DNA of 64,000 bases from Bacteroidota bacterium (GTDB lineage: Bacteria > Bacteroidota > Bacteroidia > B-17B0 > Aurantibacillaceae), in contig JAAFIL010000013.1 in the NCBI GenBank assembly GCA_013297775.1, positions 1 through 64,000 of the forward strand, in the 5' to 3' direction. A program made the translations under genes and the position numbers. Of the stretch, positions 25,581 to 34,455 are shown piece after piece. A model generated the notes under the pieces. The model was not told the DNA's origin. It ran no database searches and saw only the letters and a list, made by a program, of their open reading frames with translations. Position 1 is the stretch's first letter; the number at the start of each line of letters is the position of its first letter.

Positions 25581-25815
25581 GTTGGTTATTTTTTTGATTC
25601 CTACTCATTAGGTATTTCGGAAAAAGACCTCAACGTTTTAACTGCGTTGACCAGTTCGTTTTTTTAAGTGGGTTCTGCTCCACCGTTATAAAAGCTTTTA
25701 TGCTTACAAAATTATAGCATTCAAAAGCTAATTTTAACCGTAGAAATAATCGAATTAAAAAACAGGTACTATCTCCAGGTTATGAATTTCTCTAGGTATA
25801 AATAGGGGGGATGAA
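25581..25815 (-). promoter_or_regulatory. Shared structured leader, copy C
   Basis: Upstream of the lectin gene, this region repeats the blocks of copies A and B: a distal TATAC-CTAGAG-AATTCATAACCT block, TTTTGAATGCTATAATTTT, a GTGG/CCAC hairpin (25668-25683) and TTAAAAAAACG. The start-proximal TACTC/GAGTA stem of A and B is replaced by an unrelated CAACG/CGTTG stem-loop (25631-25649), so the position of a hairpin is kept while its sequence is not. Confidence 0.7.
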
Positions 25816-25970
25816 TATTATCTAAACATTGAGTATTTATGAGGATTATTGGTCTATTTAACAGGTATAATTGGTATTAGATTTCAGGAAATGTACAACA
25901 AATTGTATAGAACCATTCAATAGGATTTTAATTAATGTTTACTAAACCCTTTTCCTACTATTAGTATTAC

Positions 25971-26212
25971 TTATTCAGTCATCTTCGCCAAACCCAATAC
26001 CTTAGCCGTTTGTTGGCGAGTGGCTTGGCAGAGTTTAGCGTTTGCATTTAAGCGTTGGCTGTATGTTGGCAACATACTTTTAGATGAATACGCCCATTGG
26101 GGTTAAGTGTTTTTAATAAAATACCCAAAGTTGCACTCATTATTCCAGCACCAATTAATACCACATAAGCCACTTGGTTGGGCTTATGTGTTCGGTTAAA
26201 TAATCCTGTGTT
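25971..26212 (-). pseudogene. mqo: Collapsed malate:quinone oxidoreductase
   Basis: Directly after the tsaE stop, minus-strand translation gives V-V-L-I-G-A-G-I-M-S-A-T-L-G-I-L-L-K, the unmistakable FAD-binding N-terminus of malate:quinone oxidoreductase. After about 40 residues the frame is lost. In another frame the sequence continues M-L-P-T-Y-S-Q-R-L-N and ends Q-T-A-K-V-L-G-L, matching the extreme C-terminus of the same ~500-residue enzyme (compare the usual M-I-P-S-Y-G...V-L-G-L). So the whole middle has been deleted, with the junction near 26075-26085, and no ATG start remains. The 25816-25970 stretch beyond it holds nothing recognisable. Confidence 0.75.
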
Positions 26213-26215
26213 TTA

Positions 26216-26635
26216 TCAGTAAGTAACAATTAATTCGCGTTGTTGCGCCACCACATTTAACTGCAAACGAATCACATCCACTGGTAAAAAGTTTAAGGCT
26301 AACTGTGGCCATTCAATAAACAAATAGGCTTGCTGATAAAGGTAATCTTCAAAACCTAAATTAAATAACTCTTCTTCGCTTTTAAGGCGATACAAATCAA
26401 AATGAAAAATAGTAAACGCCTCACCTTTGTATTCGTTCACAATCGCATACGTTGGGCTGCTTACCCCTTCGCTTACACCTAAATCTTTACACAACTGTTT
26501 TACTAGCGTTGTTTTACCCGCTCCCATTGACCCTTCGAGCAACACAATGCAAGGTTTTGGCCAATTGGTCAGTTGCAACCGACTAATTAGTGGCAATTCA
26601 TTTTCTGAAAATAAATATGATTCAGTTTTTTTCAA
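26216..26635 (-). CDS. tsaE: tRNA t6A synthesis ATPase TsaE
   Basis: A 139-residue TsaE. It has the P-loop L-E-G-S-M-G-A-G-K-T-T near residues 33-43, S-S-P-T-Y-A-I-V-N-E-Y, the H-F-D-L-Y-R motif and F-I-E-W-P near the end, all standard for this family. With TsaB and TsaD it forms threonylcarbamoyl-adenosine at position 37 of ANN-decoding tRNAs. The best start is TTG at 26633-26635, overlapping the upstream gene's stop by 14 bp; no ATG fits the family's length. It is the last gene of the porX operon. Confidence 0.93.
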   Translation of the reverse strand: MKKTESYLFSENELPLISRLQLTNWPKPCIVLLEGSMGAGKTTLVKQLCKDLGVSEGVSSPTYAIVNEYKGEAFTIFHFDLYRLKSEEELFNLGFEDYLYQQAYLFIEWPQLALNFLPVDVIRLQLNVVAQQRELIVTY

Positions 26636-27296
26636 TAGCCCTCAAAATTAGGCTTTTTAAATGATTGTAACGTGTAATGTCAAACAAATGCCCCATCTCT
26701 AATACCTTTCGGTTTCGGTCGAGTACAAATAAAAACGGCGTTCCCATGTTGAGTGTGTAATCGGTTTCTTGTTCTTTACTAATAAAACCAAGTTGTACAC
26801 GCGTGTTGTAGCGTTCGTAATAATGCTGCCCATCTTCTTTGCTATCGGCTAACAAATTAATGACTTGAAAACGGTTCGTACTCATAAATGGTTGAAGCGA
26901 GTCTAACAAAGTGTCGGTTAAATCGAGGCACGATTGACAAAAGGCATAATTATAAATTAAAAAAATGGCATCGGCTTTATAATCGCTGAGGGCTTTGGCT
27001 TGCCCATCAATGGTTTCAAAGTAAACATCTGGATAATCTTTACCCTTAACCCGACCAGCTATTTGCCATTTTTTTTCAAAGAAAGTATCCGACAACGCAT
27101 TGATCGTATAAGTATTGCCACTAATAATTGTATCGCGGTTAAACGATTTGTAATAAACACTATCGGCTCTTACTTTATTAAAATCAACCAACTGCTTTGT
27201 GAGCATTAACTTAATATCAAAAAAGCTAGTATCTCTTTTTTGAGCCAATGCCAACACTTGCAAGTTAAGTAAAACTATAATTAGCCAATGCCGCAT
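26622..27296 (-). CDS. Exported thioredoxin-fold protein
   Basis: A 224-residue protein with a signal peptide (M-R-H-W-L-I-I-V-L-L-N-L ending A-L-A-Q) and a C-terminal thioredoxin-like domain of the TlpA/redoxin type: I-F-L-I-Y-N-Y-A-F-C-Q-S-C near residue 120, where C-Q-S-C is the redox motif, then M-G-T-P-F-L-F-V-L-D with the cis-Pro. The N-terminal ~90 residues resemble the extra domain of Bacteroidota TlpA-like reductases. It probably acts in the periplasm on thiols or disulfides. Its ATG overlaps the porX stop by one base (TAATG) and its end overlaps tsaE. Confidence 0.75.
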   Translation of the reverse strand: MRHWLIIVLLNLQVLALAQKRDTSFFDIKLMLTKQLVDFNKVRADSVYYKSFNRDTIISGNTYTINALSDTFFEKKWQIAGRVKGKDYPDVYFETIDGQAKALSDYKADAIFLIYNYAFCQSCLDLTDTLLDSLQPFMSTNRFQVINLLADSKEDGQHYYERYNTRVQLGFISKEQETDYTLNMGTPFLFVLDRNRKVLEMGHLFDITRYNHLKSLILRAIEKN

Positions 27297-28852
27297 TAAC
27301 GAGGTGATAAGGCAATGTATGGAATAAGTATTTCTTCTAAACTAACCCCTCCATGTTGAAAGGTATTTTTATAGTAGTTAACGTAATGATTAAAATTATT
27401 TGGATAGGCAAAAAAACGATCTTCCTTAGCAAACACAAAACGCGAGCTTACATTTTGTTTGGGTAAAAACGCATCCGATGGATTTTTAATTTCAAATACA
27501 TCTTTCGGATTATAATCTAAAGCCTTACCTTGTTTATAACGTAGATTCGTATTTACATTTTTATCGCCCAAAATTTTAGTAGGTTCTTTCACATGCACGG
27601 TACCGTGATCGGTGGTGATAACCAGTTTAATTTTTTTATTGGCGAGTTGTTTAATAATATCTAACAATGGCGAGTGCTCGAACCAACTTAATGTTATACT
27701 TCGGTAAGCAGGCTCATCATCTGCCAATTCGCGTATTACCTCCATTTCGGTGCGGGCGTGGCTTAATATATCTACGAAATTATAAACAATAACATTTAAT
27801 TTATTTTGAAGCAGGTTATGCAAATTATCAGATAATTTTTTTCCCGCATTAAAATTGGTGATTTTGTTATACGACATTTTTACATCTTTACCCAAACGTT
27901 TTAAATGCGCTTGCATGAATGCTTCTTCATTCATGTTTTTGCCCCCTTCATCTTCATCGTTTAACCACAAATCGGGGAATCGTTTTTCCATTTCACTCGG
28001 CAAAAGACCGCTAAACAAGGCATTTCGGGCATATTGTGTGGCCGTTGGTAAAATACTAAAAAAGAGTTCTTCCTTTTCGACCTTATAATAATCTTGTAAA
28101 ATCGGTTGAATAATTTTCCATTGATCGTAACGCAAATTATCAATCACAATTAAAAAAACAGGTTCAGGTTTATCTAACTCCGACATAAACTTATTTTTAA
28201 GTAAGGTATGGCTCATCGTCGGTGGATTGGGTGTTTTACCGTTTAGCCAATTGATGTAATTTTTTTCGATGAATTTAAAAAATTGCGAGTTAGCATCCGA
28301 CTTTTGCATTTTTAAAATATCGAGCATACTCTTATCTTGAGCAGCATCCATCTCCAATTCCCAAAACACTAATTTTTTATAAACCTCTTGCCACTCTTGC
28401 CAACTTAGGTTATCGTTAATAGTCATACCAATTTGTCCAAACTCTTTACGGTAGCCCGTGTTTGTTTTTTCGCTCACTAGGCGTTTATTATCCAAAATCT
28501 TTTTCAAGGATAATAAAATTTGATTGGGATTAACAGGTTTGATAAGGTAGTCGGCAATCTTACTCCCAATGGCATCATCCATGATATGCTCTTCTTCGCT
28601 TTTGGTAATCATCACCACGGGCAAATCGTTGTTATGTTGTTTAATGTGCATGAGGGTTTCGAGTCCGCTTAAACCTGGCATATTTTCGTCGAGCAACACC
28701 ACGCTAATGTTAGAATTACTTTTCACATGCTCTAAGGCTTCGTCGCCACTAACGGCGGCAATAACCTCGTAGCCCTTGCTGTTAAGAAATAATAAGTGTG
28801 GCTTTAATAAATCTATTTCATCATCGGCCCATAAAATCTGAATTTTGTCCAT
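27296..28852 (-). CDS. porX: PorX-type response regulator with PglZ domain
   Basis: I start at the ATG 18 codons inside the longest frame because PorX proteins begin M-D-K-I-Q-I-L-W-A-D-D-E; this gives 518 residues. Residues 1-120 are a receiver domain with the acidic pair D10-D11, phosphoacceptor Asp55 (V-V-L-L-D-E-N-M-P-G) and K-P late in the domain. The C-terminal two thirds are an alkaline-phosphatase-fold PglZ domain with metal ligands visible in V-I-D-N-L-R-Y-D, P-T-A-T-Q-Y-A, D-I-L-S-H-A-R-T and T-T-D-H-G-T. In Bacteroidota PorX, paired with kinase PorY, controls T9SS gene expression; this fits the three T9SS cargo genes in the window. It is first in the operon porX-thioredoxin-tsaE and is divergent from the HD gene. 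Confidence 0.92.
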   Translation of the reverse strand: MDKIQILWADDEIDLLKPHLLFLNSKGYEVIAAVSGDEALEHVKSNSNISVVLLDENMPGLSGLETLMHIKQHNNDLPVVMITKSEEEHIMDDAIGSKIADYLIKPVNPNQILLSLKKILDNKRLVSEKTNTGYRKEFGQIGMTINDNLSWQEWQEVYKKLVFWELEMDAAQDKSMLDILKMQKSDANSQFFKFIEKNYINWLNGKTPNPPTMSHTLLKNKFMSELDKPEPVFLIVIDNLRYDQWKIIQPILQDYYKVEKEELFFSILPTATQYARNALFSGLLPSEMEKRFPDLWLNDEDEGGKNMNEEAFMQAHLKRLGKDVKMSYNKITNFNAGKKLSDNLHNLLQNKLNVIVYNFVDILSHARTEMEVIRELADDEPAYRSITLSWFEHSPLLDIIKQLANKKIKLVITTDHGTVHVKEPTKILGDKNVNTNLRYKQGKALDYNPKDVFEIKNPSDAFLPKQNVSSRFVFAKEDRFFAYPNNFNHYVNYYKNTFQHGGVSLEEILIPYIALSPR

Positions 28853-28954
28853 AGCTTTGCAATATCTCAAATAACGTAGTAAATTTAGTTTTAATTGTGA
28901 TGCCAAGTTGATTTTGTTAAAAGGGCTTGGGTTTCTTAACAGATTTTTTGATTT

Positions 28955-30196
28955 ATGACGCAGAACAAACGCAAAATTATTAATGATCCTATTTATGGTT
29001 TCGTTACCATTTCAAGCGATTTAATTTACGATTTAATTAATCACCGCTATTTCCAGCGTTTGAGACGCATTAAGCAATTGGGTTTAACTAATTTGGTTTA
29101 CCCAGGTGCTTTGCATACGCGCTTTCATCACGCCATAGGTGCTATGCACTTAATGCACGAGGCATTATTTAGCCTCAAACAAAAAGGAATTGATATTACA
29201 GATGCAGAAGAAGAAGCCGCTTTAATTGCTATTTTATTGCACGATATTGGACATGGCCCTTTTTCGCACGCGCTAGAACACAGCATTGTTAAGGGGATTA
29301 CGCACGAAGATATTAGTAGTTTATTAATGAACCGACTTAATAAAACCTTTAAAGGAAAATTAAGTTTGGCTATAAAGATTTTTAATAACGTTTATAAAAA
29401 GAAATTTTTACACCAATTGGTGAGTTCACAGTTGGATATGGATCGTTTGGATTACTTAAAACGCGATAGTTTTTTTACGGGTGTGAGCGAAGGCGTTATC
29501 AGTAGCGATCGCATCATTAAAATGTTGAACGTTGTTAACGACCAATTGGTGGTAGAAGTAAAAGGTATTTACAGCATTGAAAAATTTTTAATTGCACGGC
29601 GTTTAATGTATTGGCAAGTGTATTTACACAAAACAGTTTTAAGTGCCGAAACGCTTTTAGTAACTATTTTAAAACGCGCCAAAGCTTTAAGCGCCAAAGG
29701 CGAGTTGCTATTTGGCACACCAGTATTTCAAAAGTTCTTACAAAATAATTATACAGCAAGCGACTTTGAAAAAGAGGAACGCCTATTAGATTTATTTGCA
29801 CAATTAGATGATTATGATATTATGGCGGCTATTAAAGTGTGGACGGGACACGCAGACACTATACTTCAAAAATTATGCGAAAATCTTTTAGAGCGGCATT
29901 TGTATCGAATCGAATTAGGGCAAACGCCTATCCCTACTTCGTATAAAAATCAGTTAATTGAAAAAGCTACTCAACGTTTTGGCGTATCGCGTAGAGAGGC
30001 CAGTTATTTTGTGATTAGCGACGAGGTTAATAACAGTGCCTATAACTCTTCCGATTTTAAAATTAATATATTGATGAGCGATGGCAGGTTGCTAGATGTG
30101 GCTGAGGCGAGCGATCAATTAAACATACAAAGTTTAACGCAACCCGTTACCAAATATTTTGTGTGTTACCCCAAAGAATTGATGGCTGATAAATAA
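28955..30196 (+). CDS. HD-domain phosphohydrolase (SAMHD1/dGTPase-like)
   Basis: A 413-residue cytoplasmic HD hydrolase. It carries H-T-R-F-H-H-A-I-G and L-L-H-D-I-G-H-G-P-F-S-H-A-L-E, which supply the metal-binding H...HD pattern, then S-S-Q-L-D-M-D-R-L-D-Y-L with the fourth ligand Asp. The opening I-N-D-P-I-Y-G-F-V is typical of the YdhJ-like/dNTP triphosphohydrolase branch. The substrate may be dNTPs but is not proved. It is divergent from porX and converges with the SpoIID-like gene, with 12 bp between the stops. Confidence 0.88.
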   Translation: MTQNKRKIINDPIYGFVTISSDLIYDLINHRYFQRLRRIKQLGLTNLVYPGALHTRFHHAIGAMHLMHEALFSLKQKGIDITDAEEEAALIAILLHDIGHGPFSHALEHSIVKGITHEDISSLLMNRLNKTFKGKLSLAIKIFNNVYKKKFLHQLVSSQLDMDRLDYLKRDSFFTGVSEGVISSDRIIKMLNVVNDQLVVEVKGIYSIEKFLIARRLMYWQVYLHKTVLSAETLLVTILKRAKALSAKGELLFGTPVFQKFLQNNYTASDFEKEERLLDLFAQLDDYDIMAAIKVWTGHADTILQKLCENLLERHLYRIELGQTPIPTSYKNQLIEKATQRFGVSRREASYFVISDEVNNSAYNSSDFKINILMSDGRLLDVAEASDQLNIQSLTQPVTKYFVCYPKELMADK

Positions 30197-30208
30197 CAAC
30201 GATATGAA

Positions 30209-31372
30209 TTACTCATCTCTAAAAAAACTGAGTTTCTTCATATCAATCAATTGAACATTACGATAATAAAAATTTAATACCTCTTGATACGAATAGCCAA
30301 GTTTAGTCATGCGCATGGCACCTTCTTGGCACATGCCTAAACCATGGCCGTAGCCTCTACCTTTAAACACAATAGTATCGGGCGATAAAGGATAAATGCT
30401 AAAAAAAGTAGATTTCAATTGTAAATCGGTACGCACATTTTTTAAAGGTACTTTTATATTACTGGCTTCTAAATAAACCTTTCGAGAATCTTGTTTAAAA
30501 TTTAAAGCCTCCGTTTTGGCTTCTTGATTTTCGGTTGGGTAATTATGTTTTAACTTTAAATAAGTTAACCAATCGTCTGCGGGCATTTTACGTTCCCATT
30601 TCGAGTTGGGCATTTTTATACTAAAGCTATCCTTCACACTGCGTAAGTATGCGGTGTGCGCGCCCCACACATCTTCGCTATTGGCGGTTTGCCCACCACT
30701 ATTACTATGAAAGGCCGCTACAATTAAATTTAAGTTATCATCCACTACCACTTTACCCTTTGTTTCGTCAACGGCGATGAAGATAGATAAATCTTTAGGC
30801 TTGCCATAATACGCTTGGCAATGCACTTGATCGCAGAGGCTAAACCCTTCGGCAACGTGTTTATTAATGTGTGCTAAAGCAAACGTACGCGCTAAAATGG
30901 CTTGTACTTTATAGAATTCTTGGTTCGAGCGACTTCCAGCTTCGGCTTCTGTTACGCCTGCAATGTAATTATCTAATGTTACCGAATTTAGTAAACGTAA
31001 ATAGCCATTTTCAACCGAAAGGTTTATATCATTTTGATACAGCCGAGGTTTACGATCGGGATTAATTAATTTTAATTTTAATTCACTTAACGCATCTCCT
31101 TTTAATTTTATAAATCTATAACGGCCCAGCTTTTCATCTTGACGAAGCAGTTCGATGCTGTCGTTGATAACAATAAATTTAAGATTCGATTCGCCACTTG
31201 TTTCTGTTACTAGGTTTCCATCGGCAATAACTATGTATTTACCTGCATTAACGGTAATTTGCAAGGCATTAATTTTTAAATGGGTATATATTTTAATGGT
31301 TAGTTCTTCGCTGGGTACAAAGTAAAACGAACTTAAACCTAAACATAAACTTATGATGATGATGTACCGCAT
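30209..31372 (-). CDS. SpoIID/LytB-domain protein
   Basis: A 387-residue exported protein: signal peptide (M-R-Y-I-I-I-I-S-L-C-L-G) then a SpoIID/LytB domain, recognised from E-A-G-S-R-S-N-Q-E-F-Y-K-V-Q-A-I-L-A-R-T and G-Y-G-H-G-L-G-M-C-Q-E-G-A near the C-terminus. In Bacillus, SpoIID is a lytic transglycosylase acting on peptidoglycan without its stem peptides; Bacteroidota homologues have no sporulation role and presumably remodel the wall. Its ATG overlaps the lpxB stop by one base, so it is translationally coupled as the last gene of the surE operon. Confidence 0.88.
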   Translation of the reverse strand: MRYIIIISLCLGLSSFYFVPSEELTIKIYTHLKINALQITVNAGKYIVIADGNLVTETSGESNLKFIVINDSIELLRQDEKLGRYRFIKLKGDALSELKLKLINPDRKPRLYQNDINLSVENGYLRLLNSVTLDNYIAGVTEAEAGSRSNQEFYKVQAILARTFALAHINKHVAEGFSLCDQVHCQAYYGKPKDLSIFIAVDETKGKVVVDDNLNLIVAAFHSNSGGQTANSEDVWGAHTAYLRSVKDSFSIKMPNSKWERKMPADDWLTYLKLKHNYPTENQEAKTEALNFKQDSRKVYLEASNIKVPLKNVRTDLQLKSTFFSIYPLSPDTIVFKGRGYGHGLGMCQEGAMRMTKLGYSYQEVLNFYYRNVQLIDMKKLSFFRDE

Positions 31373-32499
31373 TATTTAGTGTTGCTTAACAGGTTTATAA
31401 TGCCCTCGGCCAAACGTGCCGATGCGCCTGGGCCTCCTAATTTTGTGTATGCCAATTCGTAATCGTTTAAAATAGTTTGGCGGTAAGTTGTATCGTTTAA
31501 TAATTTTTGAAGCTCGTTCGCAATGGCTTGCGCATTTAGTTCTTGCTGTACTAACTCTTTTACTACAGCTTTATCCATAATCAAATTAATTAAACTGATG
31601 TATTGGATGTTTACCAAGCGTTTGGCAATAGCAAAACTTACAAGCCCACTTTTATAACACACCACTTGTGGCAATTTTAATAATGCGGCTTCTAAGGTGG
31701 AAGTACCCGATTTAATAATACCCGCTTTGGCATATTTCATTAGGGCATACGTGGCATTGCTAACGGTATTAATCCCTTTTGATTTTAAGTGTTGGTATTG
31801 CTCTACCGAAAAATTGGGTGCGCACGCTATAACAAACTGATAATCGGGAAACATAGGTTTCACATTGATCATTATTTCTAACATGCGATCTACCTCTTGC
31901 TGCCGACTTCCAGGCAAAACGGCAATAATAGGCGCTTTACTTAAACCGTGTGTGGTTCTAAAAGTTTCTTCGTTGGGTAAGTTACCCAAGGTTTGTTCTA
32001 AAGCATCTAACAAAGGATGCCCTACAAACTCAACGTTTATTTGGTGCTTGGCATAAAACGCTTTCTCGAAGGGTAAAATAACAAATAACTTATTCGTAAA
32101 ATCACGAATGGTATTCACGCGGTTTTCTTTCCAAGCCCATACAGTTGGCGAAATGTAATAAAACACATTCATTCCTTTTTGCTTGGCCCATTTAGCCATG
32201 CGTAAATTGAAACCTGGGTAATCTACTAGTATCAAGGCATCGGGCTTATAGTTGAGTATGGCTTGTTTAACGATTTTAAAATTTCGACGAATTGTTCCCG
32301 CATTTTTTACGACATCTACAAATCCCATAAACGCCATGGCATCAATGTTTAGCACGGGTTCTTTTCCAGTTGCTTCTATACAATTTTTTCCACCCGAAAA
32401 AGCAAAATCGGCTGTGGCATCGCGTTTTTTTAATTCCTTAATGCAATTGGAGGCGTGTAAATCGCCACTGGCTTCGCCGCATATAAAAAAATATTTCAA
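31372..32499 (-). CDS. lpxB: Lipid-A-disaccharide synthase
   Basis: A 375-residue GT19 enzyme joining UDP-2,3-diacylglucosamine and lipid X in lipid A synthesis at the inner membrane. Visible family marks are F-I-C-G-E-A-S-G-D-L-H-A at the start, F-M-G-F-V-D-V-V, D-Y-P-G-F-N-L-R-M-A, the P-T-V-W-A-W loop, L-P-G-S-R-Q-Q-E-V and S-G-T-S-T-L-E. The start codon is TTG (32497-32499): the family begins just before G-E-A-S-G-D, so this non-ATG start is well supported. It follows the small membrane-protein stop by one base. Confidence 0.95.
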   Translation of the reverse strand: MKYFFICGEASGDLHASNCIKELKKRDATADFAFSGGKNCIEATGKEPVLNIDAMAFMGFVDVVKNAGTIRRNFKIVKQAILNYKPDALILVDYPGFNLRMAKWAKQKGMNVFYYISPTVWAWKENRVNTIRDFTNKLFVILPFEKAFYAKHQINVEFVGHPLLDALEQTLGNLPNEETFRTTHGLSKAPIIAVLPGSRQQEVDRMLEIMINVKPMFPDYQFVIACAPNFSVEQYQHLKSKGINTVSNATYALMKYAKAGIIKSGTSTLEAALLKLPQVVCYKSGLVSFAIAKRLVNIQYISLINLIMDKAVVKELVQQELNAQAIANELQKLLNDTTYRQTILNDYELAYTKLGGPGASARLAEGIINLLSNTK

Positions 32500-32500
32500 T

Positions 32501-32818
32501 TTATAAATAGGTGGGTTCTAAAAAATAAGTAATGTAAGCTACCAAACCTACATAAAACAATAAGCTAACAATAATACCTTTTGTAAACCGATCTATTTTT
32601 TGCGAGAGGCCAAAATAAAATAACAATAAATTTCCTAAGCCACACAGTTTAACCACATTGCTTAATAAATTTCCACCCATCAAATACCTTATGTAAGCCT
32701 TCGGGAAACTAATTTGACTATGCAGAAAAAGCCAACCACAAAATAAACAGAATGCTGGAAATAAGAGACCGATGGCTAATCCTTTCCAAAATGAATCTAA
32801 TTTTTCTATCCAAGTCAT
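32501..32818 (-). CDS. Small membrane protein
   Basis: A 105-residue protein with three probable membrane helices (about 13-32, 48-68 and 78-99). I do not recognise a named family. It sits between surE (2 bp upstream) and lpxB (1 bp downstream) in a tight operon, so a link to the cell envelope is plausible but inferred. Confidence 0.75.
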   Translation of the reverse strand: MTWIEKLDSFWKGLAIGLLFPAFCLFCGWLFLHSQISFPKAYIRYLMGGNLLSNVVKLCGLGNLLLFYFGLSQKIDRFTKGIIVSLLFYVGLVAYITYFLEPTYL

Positions 32819-32820
32819 GG

Positions 32821-33591
32821 CTATTGCTCTAATTTAGTTTTACAGGTTGCTATAAACGCATGTGCCGTTAAATCTACTTGCGTTGGCACCACGCTCACGT
32901 ATCCAGCTTTCAAAGCAGCTTCATCGGTATCGGAGGCTTCGGGTTCAAAATTTATAAACTCGCCTGTAAGCCAGTAATAACTGCGTCCGTAGGGGTCTTG
33001 CCGTTCATCAAACCGCTCTACCCAGTTGGCTTTGGCTTGCCGCACTACTTTTATTCCGCTTATTAAATGCAATGGCAGCTTCGGAATGTTCACATTAAAA
33101 CAAGTGCCTTGTGGCAACGGATGCTGCAAGGCATATTCTATAATTTTTTTAATAAAAGGCGTGCTTGCTTCAAAATCGGCTTCGTGGCTGTAATCGCATA
33201 AACTAAATCCTATACTGCTACATCCTTCTAATGCCCCTTCTACGGCGGCACTCATGGTTCCACTGTAAATAACATTAATGCTACTGTTGCTCCCGTGATT
33301 AATACCACTCACAATTAAGTCGGGTTTTTCGGGTAATAAATGGTTAATGGCCATTTTCACGCAATCTACTGGCGTGCCGCTACAAGCATACTCTTCGGCA
33401 ACGTGATGATAATTTGTTTTTTGTAAATGGAGCGTTGAGTTAATGGTAATGGCATGCCCCATGCCACTCTGCGGTTTGTTCGGAGCTACTACTATCACAT
33501 CGCCATAGTTTTTAGCAATAGCGGTTAAATGTAAAATACCAGGCGCACTTACCCCATCATCGTTGGTAACTAATATTTTCGGACGTTTCAT
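32821..33591 (-). CDS. surE: 5'/3'-nucleotidase SurE
   Basis: A 256-residue SurE: I-L-V-T-N-D-D-G-V-S-A-P-G at the start supplies the metal-binding Asp pair, followed by V-V-A-P-N-K-P-Q-S-G-M-G-H, V-S-G-I-N-H-G-S-N and Y-S-G-T-M-S-A-A-V-E-G. It dephosphorylates nucleoside monophosphates in the cytoplasm. It is the first gene of the minus-strand operon surE-small membrane protein-lpxB-SpoIID. Confidence 0.95.
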   Translation of the reverse strand: MKRPKILVTNDDGVSAPGILHLTAIAKNYGDVIVVAPNKPQSGMGHAITINSTLHLQKTNYHHVAEEYACSGTPVDCVKMAINHLLPEKPDLIVSGINHGSNSSINVIYSGTMSAAVEGALEGCSSIGFSLCDYSHEADFEASTPFIKKIIEYALQHPLPQGTCFNVNIPKLPLHLISGIKVVRQAKANWVERFDERQDPYGRSYYWLTGEFINFEPEASDTDEAALKAGYVSVVPTQVDLTAHAFIATCKTKLEQ

Positions 33592-33906
33592 ATCAACTCA
33601 TCAATTTTTAGCTTAGAAAGCCTGTGTTACTGCGTTTCTTTCTATTAAATTTTAAAACACATGGACTCGCCTACTTGATGTGCGCCCGATTTAAAATTTT
33701 CATTGCTTCAACAAGCAAATTAATAGAGGTTTACTTTAGTAACAGCACCATCACACAGCCCTACTAAGACTCGTGATTTTGTTTTAAAAGTATCAGAAAA
33801 AGCGGCTTTTAATAGGGTGTGTAAATAATAGTTACGAAACAAAGCCTGTTAATACCTTTAAAAGGTTAAGGCGTTAGTTGCCAACACTGATCAATGAATG
33901 TGAGGG
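33592..33906. other. Gene-free stretch
   Basis: This 315-bp interval lies upstream of surE and downstream of the 128-residue gene. I see no open frame with coding character and no convincing promoter, hairpin terminator or repeat. Confidence 0.5.
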
Positions 33907-34293
33907 TTAAGCTACATCTTTGGTTAATTGAAGTTGAGAAAGTAACCAAACTCTTGCATCGTCTTCGTTCGTAAACAAGCGTGTGGGGGCATTGGGTTTA
34001 TTGAAGCGTAAGTAAAAGTTGCCAATTATTTTTAAAAAACCATTGTTTAAAACAAACGCTTCCGCAATAGAAAATTGGGTGCCTTCTTTGGCCGAAAATT
34101 GTTTGGCTTCTTCGGTAAAAGAATTGTTGGTGTGCAAGACGTTTAGCATAAGGTATTTTTGACCTGCTATATTTTTATTGCACCAATCCAAAAACTGGTA
34201 ACAATCTTCTAAATTCACATGCTTAGGCTTATAGCGCAACACAATTATTGAATGCTCAATTGATAGGGTACAAAAACTTAATTCTACATCCAT
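33907..34293 (-). CDS. Small cytoplasmic protein, STAS/SpoIIAA-like fold
   Basis: A 128-residue soluble protein with alternating strands and helices (L-S-I-E-H-S-I-I-V-L-R-Y, C-Y-Q-F-L-D-W-C-N, Y-L-M-L-N-V-L-H, L-K-I-I-G-N-F-Y, F-T-N-E-D-D-A-R-V-W-L). This order and the phrase near the end resemble the SpoIIAA/STAS-like proteins common in Bacteroidota. No catalytic motif is evident. It is divergent from the ligase gene at 34456, and is not in an operon. Confidence 0.65.
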   Translation of the reverse strand: MDVELSFCTLSIEHSIIVLRYKPKHVNLEDCYQFLDWCNKNIAGQKYLMLNVLHTNNSFTEEAKQFSAKEGTQFSIAEAFVLNNGFLKIIGNFYLRFNKPNAPTRLFTNEDDARVWLLSQLQLTKDVA

Positions 34294-34455
34294 TTACACT
34301 AAGTTAAACTATATTTATTAGTTTTCATATACCAATTACAAGGTATAATTCCCCGTTAATCATTTAGTTGATAATTCTGTTAATTTTTTATTTTCGATGA
34401 AGGTGCGGCGTTACCATTAAAAACCCGAACTTCAAAGGAAGTTTAATTGTGTAAT

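Noticed and set aside
24400-25690. preQ1-type riboswitch in the shared leaders
   Set aside because: A small hairpin followed by an A-rich tract recalls preQ1-I, but the loop and tail consensus do not match, and the genes are not queuosine-related.
27296-28852. BREX-type PglZ gene
   Set aside because: A receiver domain precedes the PglZ domain and no other BREX gene is present; the layout is that of PorX.
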